In this document: piece after piece, positions 34,961 through 41,688 of the stretch
Layout of the letters: each line of letters begins with the position of its first letter
Numbering within the stretch: the stretch's first letter is position 1
Assembly: GCA_965203435.1 (NCBI GenBank)
Contig: CBDBCU010000002.1
Coordinates: forward strand, 434,001 to 498,000
Length of the DNA stretch: 64,000 nucleotides
Direction: 5' to 3'
From: CBDBCU01 sp965203435
GTDB lineage: Bacteria > Chloroflexota > Dehalococcoidia > Lucifugimonadales > UBA3495
The notes under the pieces: model-generated
What the model saw: only the letters and a program-made list of their open reading frames with translations
Told to the model about the DNA's origin: nothing
The model's database searches: none
Made by a program: the position numbers and the translations under genes

Positions 34961-34989
34961 TTGACAATCCCCGGCCGCCGTTATATAAT
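34961..34989 (+). promoter_or_regulatory. Consensus sigma-70 promoter of the tRNA operon
   Basis: TTGACA (34961-34966), 17-nt spacer, TATAAT (34984-34989): a perfect match to the consensus. The first tRNA begins 45 nt after the -10 box. Confidence 0.92.
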
Positions 34990-35033
34990 CATCCTTGAAC
35001 CGGGGGATTATTCTCCATGGAGGGCAATAATCC

Positions 35034-35109
35034 GGGGATATAGCTCAACTGGGAGAGCGCGGCGTTCGCAACGCCGAGGTTGGGGGTTCGAGCCCCCCTA
35101 TCTCCACCA
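35034..35109 (+). tRNA. tRNA-Ala (anticodon CGC)
   Basis: 76 nt with encoded CCA. All four arms pair; the acceptor stem is GGGGATA with TATCTCC. The anticodon loop TTCGCAA gives CGC, reading the Ala codon GCG. The T-loop is TTCGAGC. First of three tRNA genes on one transcript. Confidence 0.96.
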
Positions 35110-35114
35110 AACCA

Positions 35115-35191
35115 GCCCCTGTAGCTCAGGAGGACAGAGCGGCGGCGTCCTAAGTCGCGCGGCGGGGGTTCGAGTCCCTCCAGGGGTACCA
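35115..35191 (+). tRNA. tRNA-Arg (anticodon CCT)
   Basis: 77 nt with encoded CCA. Acceptor GCCCCTG with CAGGGGT; the anticodon loop GTCCTAA gives CCT, reading AGG. It starts 5 nt after the tRNA-Ala CCA. Confidence 0.95.
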
Positions 35192-35240
35192 TAACCGGCA
35201 AGCCTTTCCCAAGCCGGCGGTCGCGCCGGCCGGATAATGC

Positions 35241-35318
35241 AGGAGCGTAGCTCAGTCTGGCCAGAGCGCTGGTCTCCAAAACCAGTGGTCGGGGGTTCGA
35301 ATCCTCCCGCTCCTGCCA
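35241..35318 (+). tRNA. tRNA-Trp (anticodon CCA)
   Basis: 78 nt with encoded CCA. Acceptor AGGAGCG with CGCTCCT; the anticodon loop CTCCAAA gives CCA. Since UGA is used for selenocysteine in this genome (gene at 51660-51950) and as stop elsewhere, the CCA anticodon agrees with the standard code. Confidence 0.95.
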
Positions 35319-35344
35319 TCCCTTTCCCCGAATATCGTACAGTT

Positions 35345-35372
35345 AGAGGGTCAGCCGGCCCTCTTTTCTTTT
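35345..35372 (+). terminator. Rho-independent terminator of the tRNA operon
   Basis: Stem AGAGGG (35345-35350) with CCCTCT (35359-35364), 8-nt loop, followed by TTTCTTTT. It is 27 nt after tRNA-Trp. Confidence 0.82.
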
Positions 35373-35417
35373 ATTCCGGCAACCGCATTGTCAGTTCCAT
35401 TCCATTGCCATCCTTTC

Positions 35418-35444
35418 ATCCTTCAACAAGTTCAGGATGAGCGG
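35418..35444. repeat. Family C palindrome
   Basis: CATCCTTCAACAAGTTCAGG then ATGAGCG, 33 nt before the S9 peptidase ATG. Confidence 0.85.
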
Positions 35445-35476
35445 AATGAATATCCCTGCCTTGGGAGGATAGCCTG

Positions 35477-37513
35477 ATGACTCAGCCTATGGCCCCGGAT
35501 TTGGTGCGCCACTTGCAATCGGTCGGCGACCCGGCCCTGTCCCCGGACGGCTCCCTACTGGCCTTTGTCCATTCCCGCATCGACCCGGAAACGCTGCAAA
35601 GCCAGTCCCGGATCCGTTTGCTGAACTTGGGGGACACTATTCCGGATGCGGCTGAGGCCGCGGCTATCCCCGACTTTACCGCCGGCCCCCGGGATGGATT
35701 GCCCCGTTTTGCTCCGGACGGCCGGACGATTGCTTTTCTGCGCGGCCCGGCCAGCGGCCCCAAGCAGCTGTGGCTGATTGGCGTGGACGGCGACGCGGCC
35801 CGGCCGCTGACCCACCAGCCCGGCGGCGTCATCGACCTGGCCTGGTCTCCTGACTCCCGGCGGTTGGCTTATGTGGCCGATGAAAAGCCGGCCGATCCGG
35901 CGGATTCCGCAGATTCGTCCGGCACTACTTGGCCCCAAGGCAGCGTAGTGCGGCGCATCCGCTACCGCTATGACGGCTTGGGCTGGCGCGGCGATTGCCA
36001 TTTCCATATTTTCCTGGTTGACACGGACACCGGGGAAAGCCGGCAGCTTACCGCCGGCGATTGGGATGACTTTCTGCCGGCTTGGTCGCCGGACGGCAAC
36101 CGCCTGGCCTTTGTATCCGGCCGACGGGAGGATCGGGATGTCCGGGCCCGGACGGAGGCTTATGTGGTGGCTATTGACCGGCGGCTGGCTGAGGGGGAAC
36201 GGAAAGTTGACGCGGGGTCGGCCGGGACGGATTGGACCGACGGGGCGGAATTGTGGTCGGGGGATTTGGGCAGCGTGGGGGCTTTGACCTGGTCGCCGGA
36301 CGGCCGGCAGCTGCTGGCGGCCGCCTCGCCGCTGCCCGGCGGCTTGGGCTTGTGGCAAAGCCTGCTGTATCTACTGGAGCCGGGCCAAGAGCCGCAAGCC
36401 CTTACCGACGACGCTATCCGCCCGGTAGTGGGCATCCCGGCCATCAGTCCCAACCCGGAACTGGCCTGGTACTCCGATGGGCGCATTAGGTTTCTGGGGG
36501 AAAGCCGGGGGCAATCCTGGCTGATGGAAACTACGGCCGCCGGCGGCCCGGTTAAGCGGTGGGGCGGCGGCGGAATGCAGAGCGCGGCCCTGGCCCTGGA
36601 CGCCGCCGGCCGCCAAGCCGTCCTGATTGCCAATACCCCTCAATCCCCCAGCAATCTGCTGCTGCTGGACGGGAATGATACCGCCGGACAGCTTTTGACC
36701 GACTACAACCGGGCTTATCTGGCGGAACATCCGCCGGCCCGGCCGGAAAAATTTATCCTGGAGCGGGAGGGTTGGGAAATTGAGTGTCGCCTTTACTTTC
36801 CGCCGGATTTTGACCCGGCCCGGCGGTATCCCCTGGTATTGGAAATTCACGGCGGCCCCAACGGCGCTTTCTACGATGCCTTTGCCCCCTTGCATCAGGT
36901 CTTGGCGACCAACGGCTATCTGACCCTGGCGGCGAACCCCCGGGGTTCCTCGACCTATGGGGTGGATTTTATGACGGCGGTGCTGGCCGATTGGGGCGGG
37001 GCGGATTACTTGGATTTGATGGCGGCGGTGGATGCGGTGGCGGCCCGGCCCTATGTGGACGCGGCCCGGCTGGGCATTCACGGCTACAGCTACGGCGGCT
37101 ATATGACCGCTTGGACCATCGGCCACACGAACCGCTTTCGGGCGGCGGTGGTCGGCGCGCCCTGCATTGACCTGGTCAGTATGTATGGCACTTCCGACAT
37201 TGGCGTCAGTTTTGGCGAGGTGCAGTGGGGCGGTTCGCCGATGGACAATTTTGCCGAACTGGTGCGCCGTTCCCCCCTGACCTATGCGCCGCAGGTAGAA
37301 ACGCCGGCCCTGCTGCTCCACGGCGACGCTGACCATCGCTGCCCCATCAGCCAGAGTGAATCCTATTTTGTGCAGCTGCGGCGATTGGGCAAGACGGCGG
37401 AACTGGTCCGCTTTCCCGGCGGTTCCCATGCCTTTCCCCGCCAGGGCCACCCGGCCCTGCGGGAGGAATACTTGTCCCGGACGCTGGCCTGGTTTGAGCG
37501 GTATCTGGGGTAG
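35477..37513 (+). CDS. S9 family prolyl oligopeptidase / acylaminoacyl-peptidase-like
   Basis: Serine peptidase that trims short peptides, probably cytosolic as no signal peptide is seen. The N-terminal ~400 residues are a beta-propeller with repeated WSPDGR/SPDG blades (PALSPDGSLLAFV, LAWSPDSRRLAYV, PAWSPDGNRLAFV, LTWSPDGRQLLAA). The C-terminal alpha/beta hydrolase has the triad Ser538 (GIHGYSYGGY), Asp619 (LLHGDADHRCP) and His651 (FPGGSHAF). At 678 residues it is a complete member. GGGAGGA 7 nt before the ATG fixes the start. It is convergent with a PaREP1-like gene 12 bp away. Confidence 0.95.
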   Translation: MTQPMAPDLVRHLQSVGDPALSPDGSLLAFVHSRIDPETLQSQSRIRLLNLGDTIPDAAEAAAIPDFTAGPRDGLPRFAPDGRTIAFLRGPASGPKQLWLIGVDGDAARPLTHQPGGVIDLAWSPDSRRLAYVADEKPADPADSADSSGTTWPQGSVVRRIRYRYDGLGWRGDCHFHIFLVDTDTGESRQLTAGDWDDFLPAWSPDGNRLAFVSGRREDRDVRARTEAYVVAIDRRLAEGERKVDAGSAGTDWTDGAELWSGDLGSVGALTWSPDGRQLLAAASPLPGGLGLWQSLLYLLEPGQEPQALTDDAIRPVVGIPAISPNPELAWYSDGRIRFLGESRGQSWLMETTAAGGPVKRWGGGGMQSAALALDAAGRQAVLIANTPQSPSNLLLLDGNDTAGQLLTDYNRAYLAEHPPARPEKFILEREGWEIECRLYFPPDFDPARRYPLVLEIHGGPNGAFYDAFAPLHQVLATNGYLTLAANPRGSSTYGVDFMTAVLADWGGADYLDLMAAVDAVAARPYVDAARLGIHGYSYGGYMTAWTIGHTNRFRAAVVGAPCIDLVSMYGTSDIGVSFGEVQWGGSPMDNFAELVRRSPLTYAPQVETPALLLHGDADHRCPISQSESYFVQLRRLGKTAELVRFPGGSHAFPRQGHPALREEYLSRTLAWFERYLG

Positions 37514-37525
37514 GCCGGCCTTTCC

Positions 37526-38071
37526 CTACCGCCCCGGCGGCTTTACCGGCGGCCGCTCCTCTATCGGCGGCCGGCCGTTAGCCAACCGATCCCGATCCGG
37601 GTCGCTGGTAGGCGTCTCCAAGGAGCGGATGCTGGCCTCCGTGGCGGCGTCGACATAGGGCGGCCGGTAATCGGCATCCAGCGTCGGAAGCAACGCCGCC
37701 ACAAAATTCTCCGCCGATTCCAGCGCGAACCCCAGCGTTTTCGCGCCATACTCATGGCGGTAAAAGTTAAAGTGCGCGTCCCGGGCCAGGGAATAGAAGG
37801 CCATAACTTCAGCCCGGCCCAGTTCGGCGGTAAGGATTTCCGCGGCCCGGCGCAGTTTCCAGTCGGCTTCGTTGAACCAGCGGCGCTTTTCCGCTACGGT
37901 CTTGACCGCAAAGGCCGTGGCTCCCCAAATCTTTTCCGAGGCTTGCAGCAAGTCCCCGGCCGCCAGCTCCAGGCGGGCCGCCAGCAGCAGCTCCGCGCAG
38001 ATTTCCCCATTGCGAATCGCCTCGGCGTCCGGCGAAGGGCCGGGGGCCGTATCCAAAGGCAAGGTCGTCAT
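37526..38071 (-). CDS. PaREP1/HEPN-like helical protein (c)
   Basis: A 181-residue protein with the clearest PaREP1 match of the three in this window: LELAAGDLLQASEKIWGATAFAVKTVAEKRRW, then ILTAELGRAEVMAFYSLARDAHFNFYRHEYG, then a helical stretch and a Pro-rich polar tail (DPDRDRLANGRPPIEERPPVKPPGR). Unlike (a) and (b), the tail is not strongly acidic. The ATG is at 38071 with GAGAGG upstream and a TGTTACAAT extended -10 at 38101-38109. The family is classed with HEPN proteins, but its activity has not been shown. Its neighbours (S9 peptidase, DUF1801) give no functional link. Confidence 0.75.
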   Translation of the reverse strand: MTTLPLDTAPGPSPDAEAIRNGEICAELLLAARLELAAGDLLQASEKIWGATAFAVKTVAEKRRWFNEADWKLRRAAEILTAELGRAEVMAFYSLARDAHFNFYRHEYGAKTLGFALESAENFVAALLPTLDADYRPPYVDAATEASIRSLETPTSDPDRDRLANGRPPIEERPPVKPPGR

Positions 38072-38130
38072 AAAGTAGCGCCTCTCGTCAAGATAGGTCT
38101 ATTGTAACACACCGGGCCGCCAGCCCTGCC

Positions 38131-38604
38131 TCAGAACCCGGGCCAGCCGGGCAAGGCGGCCGCCTGCCGAATCCATTCCGCCATTTGCGCCGCGTCAAAG
38201 CCGTCCTCGTAGATGTCAAACCAGCGGGCGTCCGGGTCTTTGCCGGCCCCGGGCGGCGGCGGTTGCAGGGCCGCGCCGTGCAGGAAAGTAACCTTTACAT
38301 AGCGGGCAAAGACATGGTAGCTGAGAAACCAGCCCTGCCCGGCCACGCCATACCAGGGCGAGTTCCAGCGCACCGCCTTAAGCGCTTCCGGCACATTTTC
38401 CACGATAAGGGCGTCAAGGCGGCGGCCGAGGTCCCTTTTCCAACCGGGCATCGCCGCAATGTACGCCTGCACCGGGGCATCGCCATCGCCTTTGGCAATC
38501 TGCGGATTGCCGCCGGAGAGGAGGACCACCGGGTTAGCGGCATCCGGGGCGGCGGCCGGCTTGTCGGACGATCGTTTTGATTTCCGGGTTGGACGGGCGG
38601 GCAT
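38131..38604 (-). CDS. DUF1801 domain protein
   Basis: A 157-residue protein. The first ~45 residues are basic and Ala/Pro-rich (MPARPTRKSKRSSDK) and look disordered. The DUF1801 (YdhG/frataxin-like) domain follows: VQAYIAAMPGWKRDLGRRLDALIVENVPEALKAVRWNSPWYG, FLSYHVFARYVKVTFLHGA, and FDIYEDGFDAAQMAEWIRQAAALP. Some members are described as iron chaperones or intracellular iron-handling proteins; this is not provable here. The start is the ATG at 38604, since GAGGA lies 6 nt upstream; another ATG two codons earlier is too close to the box. Confidence 0.85.
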   Translation of the reverse strand: MPARPTRKSKRSSDKPAAAPDAANPVVLLSGGNPQIAKGDGDAPVQAYIAAMPGWKRDLGRRLDALIVENVPEALKAVRWNSPWYGVAGQGWFLSYHVFARYVKVTFLHGAALQPPPPGAGKDPDARWFDIYEDGFDAAQMAEWIRQAAALPGWPGF

Positions 38605-38628
38605 TATCATTCCTCTATAGTGGATTGG

Positions 38629-38735
38629 ATTCCCGCTTGCGCGGGAAGGACGGTAGCCGGGTGGGAAGGACGACGTAGGCAATGCTGACCGGCTAATCCG
38701 CCGCCCTGGTTCCCGCTTGCGCGGGAATGACGGCA
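38629..38735. repeat. Two family A palindromes in the same orientation
   Basis: Copies at 38629-38654 and 38709-38735 (TTCCCGCTTGCGCGGGAA core), both followed by an ACGG flank. Unlike the usual composite unit they face the same way. Confidence 0.8.
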
Positions 38736-38761
38736 GGGTTCACGCGGGATAGATGGCAAGG

Positions 38762-39460
38762 CTAATCCCCCAGCGGCGGCAGTATCCTGGTCAGCCAGGG
38801 GATTAAATCTTGCAGCACCTCGAAAGGGATTTCGTGGCCCATAGCATACTCCCGGTATTCGGGTTGGTAGCCCTCGGCCGCGAGAAAGGCGCGGGTGGCC
38901 CGGGCCGTGGCCACATCAATCTGGCGGTCGCCGGTGCCGTGGGCAATGAATATCGGCTGGCCGCGGTCGGTGGCCGGCAGTCGGGGTTTCAGGATAGCCG
39001 GGTCAAAGACGGCGGCGCTCAAGGCAATCAGGGCGGCAAAGGTGTACGGGCGATCCAGGCCGCAGCGATAGGTCATCGTCCCGCCCTGGGAAAAGCCCAG
39101 CAAGGCCGCCCCGCCGGGAGCCGTGTTCAGGTGATCGAAAACTTCCTCGAAAAAGCCGGCCAGCAACTGCTCCGACTGCTGCCGGGCCGCTTCCACTTCC
39201 TCCGGCGCGGCGGCGTTTTGCCGGGGCATCCAGCCGTAGCCGAGGTGACCGCCGCCGAAGTCAAAGGGAAAGGGCGCATTGGGGCAGGCATAGACATAGC
39301 CCCGATCCGCAATGGCCGGAGCCAGGCCGGCCAAATCGCCCATATTAGCCCCGAACCCGTGCAGCATAATCACCAGGGGATAGCTGTTCGCCGGGTTGTA
39401 GTCGTCGGGAGTAACGGTGATGTAGTTGAGCTGCCGCCCTTGATGCTGTTCGCTTTTCAT
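38762..39460 (-). CDS. Phospholipase/carboxylesterase family serine hydrolase
   Basis: A 232-residue alpha/beta hydrolase of the Abhydrolase_2 type, acting on small carboxylic esters or lysophospholipids. Seen: PLVIMLHGFGANMGDLAGLAPAIADRGY (oxyanion HGFG), nucleophile Ser in LLGFSQGGTMTYR, Asp in IFIAHGTGDRQID, His in YAMGHEI. No signal peptide. The open frame continues 17 codons upstream, but the ATG at 39460 is preceded by AAAGG and matches the family length. The DUF952 gene ends 13 nt upstream; the two are probably cotranscribed. Confidence 0.92.
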   Translation of the reverse strand: MKSEQHQGRQLNYITVTPDDYNPANSYPLVIMLHGFGANMGDLAGLAPAIADRGYVYACPNAPFPFDFGGGHLGYGWMPRQNAAAPEEVEAARQQSEQLLAGFFEEVFDHLNTAPGGAALLGFSQGGTMTYRCGLDRPYTFAALIALSAAVFDPAILKPRLPATDRGQPIFIAHGTGDRQIDVATARATRAFLAAEGYQPEYREYAMGHEIPFEVLQDLIPWLTRILPPLGD

Positions 39461-39473
39461 TCCCGGCCTTTCC

Positions 39474-39818
39474 TTATTGCAATGGGTTTTCCAGGTCAAA
39501 ACCGCCGTCATCCTCCGGCGTCAGCGGCCGGATGGCAGTCACCGCGCCGATTTCCAGGGGGCCGTAGATGTGGGGGTACAGTTCCCCGGAGCGGCTGGGT
39601 TCGGTTACTACCGGGGCGGACAGCAAAGCGGTATCCACTTGCAGAGCCAGCAAATCCGCCCGGCCGGCGTAAAGGCGTTGGGCTACCCGCAACATTTGCG
39701 CCGGGTCTTGCGAGCAGTGGATAAAGCCCTCGATAGCCAAACTTTCCGGGCGCAGTTGCCCGGCCGCTTGCGCCGCCGCCCAATCCTCCCGGTTGGTCAA
39801 GTGGTAGATGATGGGCAT
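39474..39818 (-). CDS. DUF952 domain protein
   Basis: A 114-residue protein covering the whole domain: MPIIYHLTNREDWAAAQAAGQLRPESLAIEGFIHCSQDPAQMLRVAQRLYAGRADLLALQVD, then SGELYPHIYGPLEIGAVTAIRPL. The FIHCS and LYPHIYGPL motifs identify DUF952, whose fold resembles ADP-ribosyltransferase-like or glutathione-S-transferase-associated proteins in other bacteria; the biochemical role is unknown. The start is the ATG at 39818 (AGGGAG 11 nt before); a GTG four codons earlier is also possible. It lies directly upstream of the esterase gene. Confidence 0.88.
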   Translation of the reverse strand: MPIIYHLTNREDWAAAQAAGQLRPESLAIEGFIHCSQDPAQMLRVAQRLYAGRADLLALQVDTALLSAPVVTEPSRSGELYPHIYGPLEIGAVTAIRPLTPEDDGGFDLENPLQ

Positions 39819-39859
39819 ATTCCGGCTAACTCCCTTGCCGCCATTCCCGCCGTCCCGCA

Positions 39860-40041
39860 ACCGTCATTCCCGCGTAAGCGGGAATCCCGAACGGCGCTGC
39901 CTTATGATGCCGCAGACTCAGCAATCAACCGTGGGATTCCCGCGTAAGCGGGAATGACGGTAAGGGACGGCGGGAATAAAGGTTTTGTAGGCCATTGCCC
40001 GGCCGTCAGTCCCGGATTCCCGCTTACGCGGGAATGACGGT
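39860..40041. repeat. Family A composite unit plus a third copy
   Basis: Inverted pair 39860-39961 with a GATGCCGCAG interior, then a further palindrome at 40014-40041 in the same orientation as the second. It fills most of the gap before the oxidase operon's last gene. Confidence 0.88.
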
Positions 40042-40091
40042 AGAGATGGGCGGGAATGACGGTCTCTATGCCATTGCTATCCCGGGCCGCC

Positions 40092-40907
40092 CTATTCCTG
40101 TTGCAACAGGAACTCGACCAGCGCCTCTACATCCGCATCGCTCAGGTTGGCTACGATGGCGGCGGTCATCAGGCCGGGGGTGGCCCGCTCGATGCCGGTG
40201 GCTACGAAACTTTCCGGGTCGACGATGGAAGTGGTGATGTAGTCCCGGGCCGAGACGCCGGGCTGCCGGGTAGCGGCCTCGGTAGCGATATGGGTCAAGT
40301 CCGGGCCGATTATCCCTACCGCCCCGGGGACGCCCTCGATGGTGTGGCAGGTCATACAGATGCCGGCGCCGGTAAAGACGGCTTGCCCCTGGGCCGCCAA
40401 GCCGCCGGCCGCCGGCGCGGCCGGAGCCGCGGTTTCCGTCCCGCCGGCCGTTTCCGTAGTCCCATCCGCCGGCGCCGGTTCGGCGGCAACGGCCGCTACC
40501 AGCGGCGCGCAGCCGCCATGCTCGTGGTCAAAAAGGCAGGGTTCGGCATTGGCTTGCGCCCAGGCCCGCGGCGAGGGCGTGAAAGTGGCGAACAAGCCAA
40601 TCAGGGCGAACACCACCGCAAAGCCCAACGCCAGCCCCCCCAGGAAAATCCAGGTCAGCAGGGGGTTGTCAAACTTCAGGTGCATATAGAAAAAGATGAC
40701 CGCCGCGAACTTGATCGCCGACAGAATCGCCAAGGGCGCAAGCGTCCAGCCCGCCCCCGCGTACCTGGGAATCCCCAGGAACCCATCCGGCGGCAGGATG
40801 ATGACGAACTCGACGAGGGTGACGACGAACAGAAATATGGCAATCGCCACATACTGTTTGAGGGTGGGATGGCGGGACTGATGCGCCGCCGCCGGGTCGC
40901 TGCTCAT
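40092..40907 (-). CDS. Cytochrome c oxidase subunit IV fused to a cytochrome c domain
   Basis: A 271-residue protein. Residues 15-110 contain three membrane helices typical of bacterial subunit IV (QYVAIAIFLFVVTLVEFVII, AIKFAAVIFFYMHLKF, LGFAVVFALIGLFATF). After a Ala/Thr/Glu-rich linker (~135-170) comes a class I cytochrome c domain with heme site Cys184-x2-Cys187-His188 and a likely distal Met in ATPGLMTAA. The heme domain would face outside and could pass electrons to the CuA site or hold a donor. It is the last gene of coxB-coxA-coxC-coxD; coxC ends 21 nt upstream. This fusion is not the standard arrangement. Confidence 0.88.
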   Translation of the reverse strand: MSSDPAAAHQSRHPTLKQYVAIAIFLFVVTLVEFVIILPPDGFLGIPRYAGAGWTLAPLAILSAIKFAAVIFFYMHLKFDNPLLTWIFLGGLALGFAVVFALIGLFATFTPSPRAWAQANAEPCLFDHEHGGCAPLVAAVAAEPAPADGTTETAGGTETAAPAAPAAGGLAAQGQAVFTGAGICMTCHTIEGVPGAVGIIGPDLTHIATEAATRQPGVSARDYITTSIVDPESFVATGIERATPGLMTAAIVANLSDADVEALVEFLLQQE

Positions 40908-40928
40908 TGCGCCGCTACTCCTTGCCGG

Positions 40929-41630
40929 TTAGCCCAGGAAGGGCAGGATGGAATGGAGAACTTCGGTACCTTCGGGCAGGGCCGGGCCGGTGTCGAACCC
41001 GCCAATCAGGTACACCAGGGTGAAAATGACAATCCAGACGATGTCGACGAAGTGCCAGTAAAGGCCGGCCAGTTCCACATCCAGGGCGGTGCGCGGCCCC
41101 AGCCGTCCCTTGCGGGCAATCCAAGCCAACGCCAGCAGCCAGACGATGCCCAGGGTCACGTGGGCGCCGTGAAAGCCGGTCAGGGTAAAGAAAGTGCTGC
41201 CGAACAGGTTGGTGTCAATCCGCAGGCCCTCGCTGCGGAACAGGTTGAACTCGTACACCTGAAAGCCGATAAAGATGGCCCCCAGAAAGGCGGTCATCAG
41301 CAGCCAGAACTGGATGCGGCTCTGATTGCCCTCGTTGGTGGCGGCCAGGGCGCGCACCATCGCGAAACTGCTGCACAGCAGCACGAAAGTGCTGATGGTG
41401 GTTATCGGCACATCGATGATGTCGACCGGATAGGGGCCGACCAGGCTCTGCCCCCGATAGACCATATAAGTGGCAATCAGGGAGCCGAAAAACAGGCAGT
41501 CCGACGACAGGAAAACCCACATCAGGAGTTTCCGGTGGTTAATGCCGGTAGTGGTCTGCTCCTCGGGATGTTCGCCGTGACCGCCGCCGCCGTGATGCTG
41601 CGGCGGGGCGTGTTCCGCTTGGTAAGCCAA
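40929..41630 (-). CDS. coxC: Cytochrome c oxidase subunit III
   Basis: A 233-residue membrane protein with a His-rich N-terminal tail (HAPPQHHGGGGHGEHPEEQ) and five predicted spans. LMWVFLSSDCLFFGSLIATYMVYRG and LTGFHGAHVTLGIVWLLALAW and ELAGLYWHFVDIVWIVIFTLVYL are subunit III signatures (heme-copper oxidase, phospholipid-binding and proton-uptake support). The start is TTG at 41630: AGGAGGGG lies 6 nt upstream and there is no better ATG. It lies 58 bp after coxA. The His-rich tail could bind copper, which is a guess. Confidence 0.93.
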   Translation of the reverse strand: MAYQAEHAPPQHHGGGGHGEHPEEQTTTGINHRKLLMWVFLSSDCLFFGSLIATYMVYRGQSLVGPYPVDIIDVPITTISTFVLLCSSFAMVRALAATNEGNQSRIQFWLLMTAFLGAIFIGFQVYEFNLFRSEGLRIDTNLFGSTFFTLTGFHGAHVTLGIVWLLALAWIARKGRLGPRTALDVELAGLYWHFVDIVWIVIFTLVYLIGGFDTGPALPEGTEVLHSILPFLG

Positions 41631-41688
41631 CTTTTGCCCCTCCTGATGGGTTCCTTGCCGCTGGGTTCCTCGGGACGCCGATGGATTC

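Noticed and set aside
34749..34983. Possible small gene on the minus strand between msrB and the tRNA promoter
   Set aside because: About 78 codons are open and read plausibly (for example FYRPWQTAAKVGPGKPTPNY), but there is no start codon near the beginning, no ribosome site, and it runs into the tRNA promoter on the other strand; chance is likely at this GC content.
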